Below, piece by piece: positions 1-6,760 of a stretch of DNA of 18,039 nt (positions within the stretch are counted from its first letter, which is position 1; each line of letters starts with the position of its first letter). Both the position numbers and the translations under genes were made by a program. The notes under the pieces were generated by a model. The model had not been told where the DNA came from and made no database searches. It worked only from the letters and a program-made list of their open reading frames with translations. The stretch spans positions 1-18,039 of the forward strand of contig CAJXPH010000024.1 in NCBI GenBank assembly GCA_913057765.1, in the 5' to 3' direction. This DNA comes from an uncultured Campylobacteraceae bacterium (GTDB taxonomy: Bacteria; Campylobacterota; Campylobacteria; Campylobacterales; Arcobacteraceae).

Positions 1-47
1 GAGATCCTCTCTGGTCTCGTGGGCTCGGAGATGTGTATAAGAGACAG
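1..47 (+). other. Untrimmed Nextera i7 sequencing adapter (artefact)
   Basis: Positions 14-28 are the Nextera i7-side primer sequence GTCTCGTGGGCTCGG and 29-47 are the 19-base Tn5 mosaic end AGATGTGTATAAGAGACAG. The preceding GAGAT (1-5) is the tail of the P7 adapter, and CCTCTCTG (6-13) fits an 8-base i7 index; I recall it as the index called N708. This is synthetic DNA from library preparation, so genomic sequence begins at about 48. The same block occurs inverted at the other end. Confidence 0.98.
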
Positions 48-83
48 ATATAATAATCCAACTTAATGATAAGGTAATAAATT

Positions 84-2270
84 ATGCTAGATTTTATAAC
101 TAAGAAAATAAGCAATAAGATTATTGTTTCTCTATTTGTACTAATGTCAATGACCAGTCTAATTGTAACATATATTACGACAGAACAAGTACGTAAAGAT
201 TCAATTGTAACTACTAAAGAAAATCTTGACATGTTGAATACGGCAATGTTTCAGAGTCTAAGAAATGCAATGAATACTGGTGATTCTGTGCAAATTAAAA
301 ATGCTGAAAAAGAAGCAAGTGAAATTAAAGGTGTAACAAGTTTAATTATTGCTAAAAGTAAACCTTTGATTGAAATGTATTCTCCAGGAGCTAAGTTTAC
401 TGCTGATCCAGATATATTATCTTCATTTAAAACAAAAAAAGACCAACTTATAGAGAAAGATGACAAAAATGGTCACTCATTAAGAATGATTAAGCCAATG
501 ATTGCAACAAAAGATTGTCTAATGTGTCATGCTAACCAAGCAGAAGGTGATGTTGTTGGTATCATGGACTTAACATTCTCTCTAAATGAATCTGATAGTA
601 GAATTAGTGATTTAGTAATAGAAATTTTGATTATGTCAACACTATTTGGTTGGGCAACTATTGGACTTATTCTTATCATTGTAAAAAGAGCTACAAGACC
701 TATTGCTTCATTAAAAGAAGGTTTCCAAAATTTATTAGACTCAAATGACTCAAATATTAAACTTAAGATAGAATCAAAGGATGAAATAGGAGAAGTTGCA
801 AATCTATTTAATTCATATATGGATAAAGTTAGAGAAGGTTTAAGAAAAGATAAATTAGTTATTGAAGAAGCAAATGATATTTTAGAAAAAACTGGAAATG
901 GTTTCTTTGTTTATAATGTACAAGCTACTGCTTCAAATCCATATGTTGAAGATTTAAAAAATAAATTAAATACAATGATATCAAATACAAAAGAGACTCT
1001 TGATAAAATCAACGTGACTCTTAGAAATTATTCTGAATCAAAATTTGATTATAAAATAAATGATAGAGGTATTTATGGGGACTTAGGTTCTTTAACAGCA
1101 GGAATTAAACTTGTTGGAAATAATACTTCAGAAATATTAGCAATGATTATGAATACTGGTGATTCACTAAACCAAAATACTCACACTTTATCAAAAGCAT
1201 CAGAGAATCTCTCAACATCATCAAACCAACAAGCAGCATCTTTAGAAGAAACTGCAGCAGCATTAGAAGAGATTACTGCAAATATACAAGGTAATACACA
1301 AGCTTCTATGGAAATGGCAGAGCTAGCAAATAATGTTACTCAGTCTGCACAAAATGGACAGAATCTTGCAAATAGAACTGCTGGGGCTATGGATGAGATT
1401 AATACACAAGTTAGCTCAATCAATGAAGCAATTGAAGTAATTGACCAAATTGCATTCCAAACAAATATTCTGTCACTTAATGCAGCTGTTGAGGCAGCAA
1501 CAGCTGGTGAAGCTGGAAAAGGATTTGCAGTAGTTGCACAAGAAGTAAGAAATCTTGCATCAAGAAGTGCTGAAGCAGCTAAAGAGATAAAAGAAATTGT
1601 TGAAAGAGCTTCAAACAAAGCAAATGACGGTAAAAAGATTTCAGATGAAATGATTACTGGATATGAAGAATTAAATACTAATATTGGTTCTACAATCGAA
1701 AAAATTGAAGATGTTGCAAATGCATCAAAAGAACAAGAAAGAGGTATCACTCAAATTAATGATGCAGTTAACTTATTAGACCAAGCAACTCAACAAAATG
1801 CACAAGTAGCGGAAGAGATCTCTGAAATGTCAAATAAAATTGCAAATATGTCAAGCTCTCTTGTTACAGCAGCATCTAGAGCTAGTTTCCTAGAAGAAGC
1901 TAGAGAAGAAGTTTGTAATGTTGATTTAGTTTATGATACTGCAAAATTAAAAGTAAATGTTCTTGGATTAAAAGATAATGTTTATTCAAAACTTGGAAGT
2001 TACGAAAATTGGACAACAAAAAATTGTGATACGATTACTACTTGGATGAACGAATACGTAAATACAAATCCAAATGCTGACTATCAATCATTAGAAGAAT
2101 TGAAAAAATTAAATAATAACCTAACGTTGAAACTTCAAGCTTTAATTAATGCAAATGCAAATAAAGAATCAAATGAAGTACTAAATGAAAAAGCTAAAGA
2201 AGTAGAAATAGAATCGCTAAGAATCTTTGGAAATTTAAATCGTCTTAAAAAAGATGCGTGTAAAGGATAA
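84..2270 (+). CDS. Methyl-accepting chemotaxis protein with periplasmic c-type heme motif
   Basis: A 728-residue chemoreceptor. A first membrane helix (about 13-31) is followed by a periplasmic domain (about 32-176), a second helix (177-200), HAMP (about 201-252), a linker and a long signalling coiled coil (about 350-600). The hairpin tip around 453-495 reads IAFQTNILSLNAAVEAA, then GEAGKGFAVVAQEVRNLA, the hallmark CheA/CheW-contact region. The periplasmic domain ends with C145-L-M-C148-H149, a CxxCH site for covalent heme c, as in the heme-bearing chemoreceptor sensor domains described from Geobacter. The ligand could be redox state, oxygen or nitric oxide, but this is inferred. The last 120 residues (about 609-728) form a helical tail resembling the zinc-binding CZB domain without any histidine. 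AAGG at 71-74 supports the ATG at 84. It converges on a CheZ-like gene. Confidence 0.93.
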   Translation: MLDFITKKISNKIIVSLFVLMSMTSLIVTYITTEQVRKDSIVTTKENLDMLNTAMFQSLRNAMNTGDSVQIKNAEKEASEIKGVTSLIIAKSKPLIEMYSPGAKFTADPDILSSFKTKKDQLIEKDDKNGHSLRMIKPMIATKDCLMCHANQAEGDVVGIMDLTFSLNESDSRISDLVIEILIMSTLFGWATIGLILIIVKRATRPIASLKEGFQNLLDSNDSNIKLKIESKDEIGEVANLFNSYMDKVREGLRKDKLVIEEANDILEKTGNGFFVYNVQATASNPYVEDLKNKLNTMISNTKETLDKINVTLRNYSESKFDYKINDRGIYGDLGSLTAGIKLVGNNTSEILAMIMNTGDSLNQNTHTLSKASENLSTSSNQQAASLEETAAALEEITANIQGNTQASMEMAELANNVTQSAQNGQNLANRTAGAMDEINTQVSSINEAIEVIDQIAFQTNILSLNAAVEAATAGEAGKGFAVVAQEVRNLASRSAEAAKEIKEIVERASNKANDGKKISDEMITGYEELNTNIGSTIEKIEDVANASKEQERGITQINDAVNLLDQATQQNAQVAEEISEMSNKIANMSSSLVTAASRASFLEEAREEVCNVDLVYDTAKLKVNVLGLKDNVYSKLGSYENWTTKNCDTITTWMNEYVNTNPNADYQSLEELKKLNNNLTLKLQALINANANKESNEVLNEKAKEVEIESLRIFGNLNRLKKDACKG

Positions 2271-2288
2271 GAGTTTTAAACTCTTATC
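2266..2288. terminator. Perfect inverted repeat between convergent genes, possible two-way terminator
   Basis: GATAAGAGTTT (2266-2276) and AAACTCTTATC (2278-2288) are perfect 11-base inverted arms around one base. The stop codon of the chemoreceptor gene (2268-2270) lies in the left arm, and the gene on the other strand stops 4 bases beyond the right arm. Only short T runs follow, so termination strength is uncertain. Confidence 0.6.
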
Positions 2289-2291
2289 TAT

Positions 2292-2651
2292 TTAGTTTTG
2301 CATACTTTTAATTAACTCTTCAAGTTCATCATCAGATACATTATCTGATACGGCATCACCTGCTATAAATTTTGCGGAAGACGCAATATTATATTCTGAT
2401 GCATCGATACTATTATGCTCACAAACATAATTTACAACTCTTTCAATTTTTTGTCTATGTAAATCTTGATGTTGTAATAAACCAAAAGAATTTGAGATTA
2501 GTTCATTTATTTTTGTTGAATCTTGCAGTGGGATTTCCGTTTTATTAACTAAAGTACCTATAGTTTCTAAATCTTCGTATATAGATATAGAATTAGTCTC
2601 AGATTCTTTAATCACATCACAAAGTTCTTTTATTAACTCTTCATACGTCAT
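2292..2651 (-). CDS. Small CheZ-like CheY-P phosphatase candidate
   Basis: A 119-residue, soluble, mostly helical acidic protein. The segment LLQHQDLHRQKIERVVNYV (about 58-76) has D63 and Q67 four residues apart in a helix, the same geometry as the catalytic Asp143/Gln147 pair (DLTGQ) of Escherichia coli CheZ. The C-terminus, DDELEELIKSMQN, is an acidic amphipathic helix joined by a Ser/Asp-rich linker and resembles the CheY-binding tail of CheZ (DDLLDSLGF-like). Together these suggest a minimal phosphatase that removes phosphate from CheY-P. E. coli CheZ is about 214 residues; divergent CheZ proteins are known in Helicobacter (HP0170). GAGG at 2659-2662, 7 bases from the ATG, supports the start. 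The neighbouring convergent chemoreceptor fits a chemotaxis role. Other CheC/CheX-type roles are less likely given the DxxxQ motif. Confidence 0.68.
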   Translation of the reverse strand: MTYEELIKELCDVIKESETNSISIYEDLETIGTLVNKTEIPLQDSTKINELISNSFGLLQHQDLHRQKIERVVNYVCEHNSIDASEYNIASSAKFIAGDAVSDNVSDDELEELIKSMQN

Positions 2652-2694
2652 TATAAGGCCTCTTTTTCATAAATTAATAAAAGTTTATCTTACT

Positions 2695-2739
2695 TTTACT
2701 TAAGTAAAGTGTGATATAGACTATTTGCACACTTTACTT
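2695..2739. repeat. Overlapping inverted repeats between truD and the cheZ-like gene
   Basis: AAGTAAAGTGTG (2702-2713) and CACACTTTACTT (2728-2739) are perfect 12-base inverted arms around a 14-base loop. The left arm also belongs to a second palindrome, TTTACTTAAGTAAA (2695-2708), so the two hairpins exclude each other. The element lies just downstream of truD and 44-88 bases upstream of the cheZ-like start, both on the minus strand. It may end truD transcripts, act as an attenuator, or be an operator. There is no long T tract. Confidence 0.6.
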
Positions 2740-2744
2740 ATAAT

Positions 2745-3809
2745 TTAATGTATAACTTCAGCTATAAATTCGGTTGCGTAAGAACCTTTTGGTAGGAAAA
2801 ATTGTATTTCCATCCAGTTTTTTTCTTCTTTATAGTTTGTCTCAATATCATCTGGGAAAATCCAAGCGAATCTTCTTGTCCCATCTTCAGTCATAGGTTC
2901 ATCAAACTCTTTTTCAATATTCTGTGCTAAACCTTCAGATTTTTTAACTTTCTTACCACATAAAAGTCCAGTTGCTACTCTATCTCGATTATAAAATTTT
3001 TCTGATTCTTCCTCTAAATTTTCAACATGAAAAATTTTTCCAAAAGGATAATGACTCATTAAATCTCCAGTTAATAGCTTAAAAGGATGTTTTTGTTTTT
3101 TCATATTCTTCACAATATCAAGAGGTAATTCTAACTTTTCATGAATTACTTTTGGCTCAAAAGCATCGACAAGTTTTGAGATTTCAATTCTTTTTGATAA
3201 CCAATGATTAAATAGATAACTTTGATATGCATTTATATACATTTGTTTTAGTTTTCTATTTTTCTCTTTTAACTCGCCATCGATAATAGCTTTACCTTTT
3301 TTATAGTTATCACCCTCTATCCCAAATCTTTGAGATCCAAAATAATTAGGTATTCCAAAATTAGCTATACTTTTAACAGCTTCTTGAATCTTTCTTGAAT
3401 CTATTACGTTAACTCTTTTTAATCTAATAAAAAATTTATTACCTTTTAAATGACCAATTTTTATTTTGTTGTTATGTCTTGTTGTCTCTAAAACTTTTAT
3501 ATTATCATGCTTAAATATTTTTAATTTTTCTTCACATGATTTTGGTACAGAGATACTCTGTATAGTCATTGCACTCTTATCTTTTAATCCTGCATAACCA
3601 ATATCTCTACCTTTACATCCAAGTTGTTCAGAAAATATTTGAACTGCATCCCATGTAGTTAAATCTTTTTTTCTAAACTTAATAATTAGATGTTCACCTT
3701 CTCCACTAAATTCATATAAGGGAATCTCTGTAACAACGAAATCATCTCTATTTCGTTTAAATAAAACATCTATTTTTGAATGATTTAAATATCTTTGTAA
3801 CTGTTCCAC
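2745..3809 (-). CDS. truD: tRNA pseudouridine synthase TruD
   Basis: A 354-residue protein close in length to E. coli TruD (349), the enzyme that makes pseudouridine 13 in some tRNAs. The motif GYAGLKDKSA (71-80) carries the catalytic aspartate D77. The segment from residue 152, GIPNYFGSQRFG, is a second family signature, and YINAYQSYLFNHWLS matches the conserved helix that follows. The N-terminal part, with DDFVVTEIPLYEFSGEGEH, also fits the family. Translation starts at GTG (3807-3809), supported by AAGGA at 3816-3820, 6 bases away. It lies 22 bases downstream of thiL on the same strand, so they are likely co-transcribed. I recall the same gene order in Campylobacter jejuni. Function confidence is high. 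Confidence 0.95.
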   Translation of the reverse strand: MEQLQRYLNHSKIDVLFKRNRDDFVVTEIPLYEFSGEGEHLIIKFRKKDLTTWDAVQIFSEQLGCKGRDIGYAGLKDKSAMTIQSISVPKSCEEKLKIFKHDNIKVLETTRHNNKIKIGHLKGNKFFIRLKRVNVIDSRKIQEAVKSIANFGIPNYFGSQRFGIEGDNYKKGKAIIDGELKEKNRKLKQMYINAYQSYLFNHWLSKRIEISKLVDAFEPKVIHEKLELPLDIVKNMKKQKHPFKLLTGDLMSHYPFGKIFHVENLEEESEKFYNRDRVATGLLCGKKVKKSEGLAQNIEKEFDEPMTEDGTRRFAWIFPDDIETNYKEEKNWMEIQFFLPKGSYATEFIAEVIH

Positions 3810-3831
3810 TGGTTTTCCTTTGATAGGTTAA

Positions 3832-4659
3832 TTATTTAAAATGGTGATTCTTACAATCACTTCTATATTTCCCACTGACTGCTTTTGCAAATATATTCAA
3901 CTTAATATTATGCTTATTTGCAATCTTTTCAATTTTTGCTCTGTCCTTCTGAGAGAAAGAGAATAATAATTCATACTCTTCCCCCGAACACCCAATATTT
4001 TTATTAATATGATGAAAAAATTTAAAGCCAACTTTACTTTGCTTTGACATTCTTTCTAACTCAAAAAATAATCCATCTGAAATATCCATTGAAGCATTTA
4101 TATATTTTGAAATATCATAAAAAAATTCTGCTTTTAATTGTGGTTCTATAAATTTTGAATTCTTTGAAATTTTTCCACCAATTAAAAGAGTTTTTAGATC
4201 CTTATTACAAGTTCCTAAATTACCTGTGTAACATAAATAATCATTCTTTTTAATACCACTTCTTAATATTGCTTTTTTTGTTTTTGAAATAATTGTAATA
4301 GAAATATCAAGTTTTTCATTTGAAATTGTATCTCCACCAATAATCTTTATTCCATACTCATCTGCAAGTTCTTTAAATCCTGAAGCTAATTCTTTTAAAT
4401 CTTTTTTAGAATAATCTTTTGGAATAGCTACACTCAAAAGCGCATATTTAGGTTTTGCATTCATTGCAATTGCATCAGAAATATTTACAAGCATTGCTTT
4501 TCTAGCAATTTGTTTTAAAGTCATCCACTCCTTTTTAAAATGTACATTTTCAAAAAAAGCATCCATACTATATACATATTCACCTACTAAGGCACCATCA
4601 TCTCCAATAAATTTTGAGTTTCTACTAAACTCATTTATAAAAAAATCTTCTTTGTTCAT
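3832..4659 (-). CDS. thiL: Thiamine-monophosphate kinase ThiL
   Basis: A 275-residue enzyme of the AIR synthase/ThiL fold that phosphorylates thiamine monophosphate to the active cofactor thiamine diphosphate. Visible signatures are the metal-binding GDDGALV (19-25), D33 in YSMDAFFENVHF, VNISDAIAMNAKPKYALLS (58-76), GGDT (108-111) and the C-terminal MDISDGL (191-197). It is shorter than E. coli ThiL (325), as is usual in Campylobacterota to my knowledge. It appears to be the first gene of a thiL-truD operon. No Shine-Dalgarno sequence is visible before the ATG (4657-4659), and a -10-like GATAAT lies only 9-14 bases upstream on the minus strand. The mRNA could therefore be leaderless. Confidence 0.93.
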   Translation of the reverse strand: MNKEDFFINEFSRNSKFIGDDGALVGEYVYSMDAFFENVHFKKEWMTLKQIARKAMLVNISDAIAMNAKPKYALLSVAIPKDYSKKDLKELASGFKELADEYGIKIIGGDTISNEKLDISITIISKTKKAILRSGIKKNDYLCYTGNLGTCNKDLKTLLIGGKISKNSKFIEPQLKAEFFYDISKYINASMDISDGLFFELERMSKQSKVGFKFFHHINKNIGCSGEEYELLFSFSQKDRAKIEKIANKHNIKLNIFAKAVSGKYRSDCKNHHFK

Positions 4660-4757
4660 AACGCGAATATTATCATAATTGTGCTTTGTTTTCTGATTTT
4701 TTGCTTAAAATCTCAAAGTAGGATTCTTTTTATCCTATTTCCTTTAATATTTTTAGC

Positions 4758-4785
4758 TATAATACGGTCAAATTTTATTTAGGAG
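4758..4785 (+). promoter_or_regulatory. Promoter -10 and ribosome binding site of the superoxide reductase gene
   Basis: TATAAT at 4758-4763, in the context TTTTAGCTATAAT, fits the Campylobacterota housekeeping -10 element, which often lacks a clear -35. AGGAG at 4781-4785 lies 7 bases before the ATG at 4793. The predicted leader is short, about 20-25 bases. Confidence 0.65.
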
Positions 4786-4792
4786 AAAATAT

Positions 4793-5179
4793 ATGCCAAA
4801 AATTAACAAATATGTTGACATTGATACTGTAGAGAGAGAAGCGAAGAAAGATTTAATTGATAGACATTCACCATTCATTCACTGTAATGATACTGCAAAC
4901 GCAGGTGAACCATTTCAAGTAACTGTTAAAATGGGTAACGAATACACTCATCCAGATGATTTTGATCACTATATTGAGTCTGTTACTTTATATAATGGTG
5001 ACGTACAATTAGCAAAAGCTTCTTATGTTCCAGGAACATTAGGAAATGTTAAAGCACATAACACTACAACTTTTACAATTATTCCAAATGGAAAAAAATT
5101 AAACTTAGTTGCTCATGGTTACTGTACTAAACATGGTATCTGGGAAGGTACACCTGTAGAAGTAGCTGTTCAAGCTTAA
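4793..5179 (+). CDS. Superoxide reductase, neelaredoxin type (class II)
   Basis: A 128-residue protein that reduces superoxide to hydrogen peroxide in the cytoplasm without producing oxygen. The five ligands of the square-pyramidal iron site are visible: H25 (DRHSPFI), H53 and H59 (HPDDFDHYI), and C111 and H114 (CTKHGIWEG). The H53-x5-H59 and C111-x2-H114 spacing matches the family. It lacks the N-terminal desulforedoxin domain with four cysteines, so it is the one-iron neelaredoxin form. The usual Glu-Lys before the first His (EKHxP) is Asp-Arg here, which touches the lysine thought to attract superoxide. It stands alone with its own promoter and a strong terminator, consistent with an oxygen-sensitive or microaerophilic host. 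Confidence 0.9.
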   Translation: MPKINKYVDIDTVEREAKKDLIDRHSPFIHCNDTANAGEPFQVTVKMGNEYTHPDDFDHYIESVTLYNGDVQLAKASYVPGTLGNVKAHNTTTFTIIPNGKKLNLVAHGYCTKHGIWEGTPVEVAVQA

Positions 5180-5200
5180 TCTACAACCTCTAATCAATCA

Positions 5201-5240
5201 AAAAGGTAGGAGCTTTTACGCTTCTACCTTTTTTTATTTT
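5201..5240 (+). terminator. Rho-independent terminator after the superoxide reductase gene
   Basis: AAAAGGTAGGAGC (5201-5213) pairs with GCTTCTACCTTTT (5220-5232) with a single G-T wobble and a 6-base loop, followed by a T-rich tail (5229-5240). This is the clearest intrinsic terminator in the window. Confidence 0.9.
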
Positions 5241-5270
5241 TACACTTAAATTAAAATTTATTGATTTATT

Positions 5271-5310
5271 TTATGTTTTAAACATACAATTTTTGAATTA
5301 TAAAACATAA
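5271..5310. repeat. Spaced inverted repeat in the intergenic region
   Basis: TTATGTTTTA (5271-5280) and TAAAACATAA (5301-5310) are perfect 10-base inverted copies 20 bases apart. The left copy also lies in a local palindrome, TATGTTTTAAACATA (5272-5286). They lie just upstream of the sigma-54-like site and could be an operator for an activator, but all are AT-rich and may be chance. Confidence 0.45.
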
Positions 5311-5329
5311 TCCTTTTAATCTAAAGTTT

Positions 5330-5344
5330 TGGCACTTTAAAAGC
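5330..5344 (+). promoter_or_regulatory. Candidate sigma-54 (-24/-12) promoter
   Basis: TGGCAC at 5330-5335 is a perfect -24 element. The invariant GG (5331-5332) is exactly 10 bases from GC (5343-5344), the spacing required for sigma-54 promoters. The -12 part is AAGCA instead of TTGCA. Start of transcription would be near 5356, about 50 bases before the small membrane protein gene. A sigma-70 type TATAAT at 5372-5377 is an alternative. Confidence 0.45.
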
Positions 5345-5406
5345 ACTTTCTTTCATTATACTTTTATCATCTATAATGATATTTATTATCTAAAGAAGGA
5401 AATACT

Positions 5407-5559
5407 TTGATTAACAAAAACTTATTCTTAACATTTATAGTTCTCTCTATTTTAAGCTTTTATATTACCCATCTTTGGATATTAGCTACATTACTATTTT
5501 CATTTGGAGTGATAGAACTATATTGTGATAACAAAACAATTGAAATAATAAAGATGTAA
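5407..5559 (+). CDS. Small hydrophobic membrane peptide, 50 residues
   Basis: A previously unlisted short reading frame starting at TTG (5407-5409) and ending TAA (5557-5559). AAGGA at 5396-5400 is 6 bases upstream, a good ribosome binding site, and a TATAAT (5372-5377) and a sigma-54-like site precede it. The product has a short charged N-terminus (INKN), a hydrophobic stretch from about 6 to 38 with a T-H break near 21-22 that suggests a tight membrane hairpin, and a polar tail, LYCDNKTIEIIKM. A hairpin terminator follows at 5631-5662. Expression signals on both sides argue that it is real. I do not recognise a family. It could instead be an untranslated region with chance coding potential. 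Confidence 0.55.
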   Translation: MINKNLFLTFIVLSILSFYITHLWILATLLFSFGVIELYCDNKTIEIIKM

Positions 5560-5630
5560 TTAAAAGAACTTAATATTTAGAGATATAATTACTGTAAGCT
5601 ATTTCTGAATATGTATGAAAAGAGAAAGAA

Positions 5631-5662
5631 GGCAAAGAGTAAAAACTCTTTACCCTTTTTTT
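5631..5662. terminator. Hairpin with T tract, likely two-way terminator
   Basis: AAAGAGT (5634-5640) and ACTCTTT (5645-5651) pair, with outer GG/CC pairs (5631-5632 with 5653-5654), and are followed on the plus strand by seven T (5656-5662). On the minus strand the sequence after the stem is also pyrimidine-rich, so it may serve both the small membrane protein gene and ppnP, which ends at 5664. Confidence 0.75.
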
Positions 5663-5663
5663 A

Positions 5664-5981
5664 TTAGTAAGATTCTTTTATAAAAGAACAACAGTAATCA
5701 ACTAAAGAAGTTACTTTTAATTTATACTTTGAGTTTTGTGCGATTTCAATACTTGCAGGACCAACATATTCAACCCAATCTTCAGCAGGCAGTCTAACTT
5801 CTAAAGTCCCTGAGTTTACATCAATAATTGATTTATTAACAGTATTTAATTCATATTCACCTTCAAGCATAATACCTAAAGTCTTTTTACTTCCATCTTC
5901 AAATGTAATACTTCTACTTGTAATATTTCCATCATATAAAATATTTGCTTCTTTAGCAATAGAAATGTTATCGAATTCCAT
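5664..5981 (-). CDS. ppnP: Pyrimidine/purine nucleoside phosphorylase PpnP (YaiE family)
   Basis: About 105 residues from the ATG at 5979-5981, against 94 for E. coli PpnP. This family is a small cupin-like beta barrel that splits nucleosides with phosphate to give a free base and ribose-1-phosphate. Family features include GNITSRSITFEDGSKKTLGIMLEGEYEL, a conserved stretch in the first half, then SGTLEVRLP, DWVEYVGPASIEIAQNSKYKL and a final Y-C-C-SFIKE. An upstream in-frame start at 6044 would add 21 residues. I prefer 5981 because the family begins at about this point and GGGA lies just upstream on the minus strand (AAAGGGAAATTG then ATG). It diverges from recO across a short promoter region. 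Confidence 0.88.
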   Translation of the reverse strand: MEFDNISIAKEANILYDGNITSRSITFEDGSKKTLGIMLEGEYELNTVNKSIIDVNSGTLEVRLPAEDWVEYVGPASIEIAQNSKYKLKVTSLVDYCCSFIKESY

Positions 5982-6062
5982 CAATTTCCCTTTATTAAAA
6001 AATAATTTATGAGATATATTACCATATTTTTTATTTGAAGCCAATATCTATTTTTAATTTGA

Positions 6063-6068
6063 TATAAT
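6063..6068 (+). promoter_or_regulatory. Promoter -10 of recO
   Basis: TATAAT at 6063-6068 lies 29 bases before the recO ATG at 6098, in a region that also has to hold the divergent ppnP promoter. Confidence 0.5.
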
Positions 6069-6097
6069 TTTTTTAATATTTTTAATAGAAAGATACT

Positions 6098-6715
6098 ATG
6101 CAAGGTTACATAATTGATATAAAAGCAGTTAAAGATGATGATTTAATCGTCTCTATTTTAGCTGAGAATCACATTTACACAACTTACAGATTTTATGGAG
6201 CTAGACATTCTAATATAAATATAGGATACAAAATTGATTTTGAGTTAGAGTCGACTTTAAAAAGCTCAGTTCCAAGACTTAAAGATGTTATGCAGTTGGG
6301 GTTTCAATGGATATTTGATAATGAAAAACTATATTGTTGGCAAAGATTTATAAAACTATTTTACCCACATTTAAAAGATATTGAAGAAATTGATGATTTC
6401 TATTTTAAACTTTTAGATAAACTGTCTCATAAAATGATTAAACAAAACCCCAAAAGAGCTATTTGTAAAAGCTATTTAAAACTTCTTAAACATGAAGGAA
6501 GGTTACATACAGATTTTAACTGCTTCTTATGTGAATGTGATATCACAGATGATATATCTTTAGTCAGAAGCTTTATGCCAGTTCACCCAGTATGTACCTA
6601 TAGTAGAACATTCAAATTTGAAAAAATCGAGGAACTTCTTCTTGATAAAAGTCTTATTTCTTTCGAAGATGAAGAAGTAGATTATTTATGGAACATCGTA
6701 CTTCAGGGTTTATAA
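6098..6715 (+). CDS. recO: Recombination protein RecO, Campylobacterota type
   Basis: A 205-residue protein resembling the short RecO of Campylobacter, which loads RecA on single-stranded DNA together with RecR during gap repair. The N-terminal OB-fold part includes MQGYIIDIKAVKDDDLIVSI and YRFYGARHSNINIGYKIDFE, and the YGARHS-x-I-N-x-GYKIDFELE block is the best signature I recognise. A C-x2-C (CFLC) and further cysteines in the second half recall the zinc site of other RecO proteins, though only part of it is obvious. The ribosome binding site is weak (AGAAAG). The next gene starts 45 bases on in the same direction with its own TATAAT and AAGGTGG, so read-through is possible but not required. 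Confidence 0.85.
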   Translation: MQGYIIDIKAVKDDDLIVSILAENHIYTTYRFYGARHSNINIGYKIDFELESTLKSSVPRLKDVMQLGFQWIFDNEKLYCWQRFIKLFYPHLKDIEEIDDFYFKLLDKLSHKMIKQNPKRAICKSYLKLLKHEGRLHTDFNCFLCECDITDDISLVRSFMPVHPVCTYSRTFKFEKIEELLLDKSLISFEDEEVDYLWNIVLQGL

Positions 6716-6727
6716 GCTTAAAAGTTA

Positions 6728-6756
6728 TATAATATATTACTTTTTATTTAAGGTGG
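6728..6756 (+). promoter_or_regulatory. Possible promoter and strong ribosome binding site before the 800-residue protein gene
   Basis: TATAAT at about 6728-6733 and AAGGTGG at about 6750-6756, four bases from the ATG at 6761. The Shine-Dalgarno match is one of the best in the window. Confidence 0.5.
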
Positions 6757-6760
6757 TTAA

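Noticed and set aside
1340..1750. 136-residue frame opposite the chemoreceptor coiled coil
   Set aside because: It is an antisense shadow of a strongly conserved signalling domain with no expression signals of its own.
5982..6044. Longer PpnP start at 6044
   Set aside because: The family begins near M22 and a better ribosome binding site precedes the ATG at 5981.
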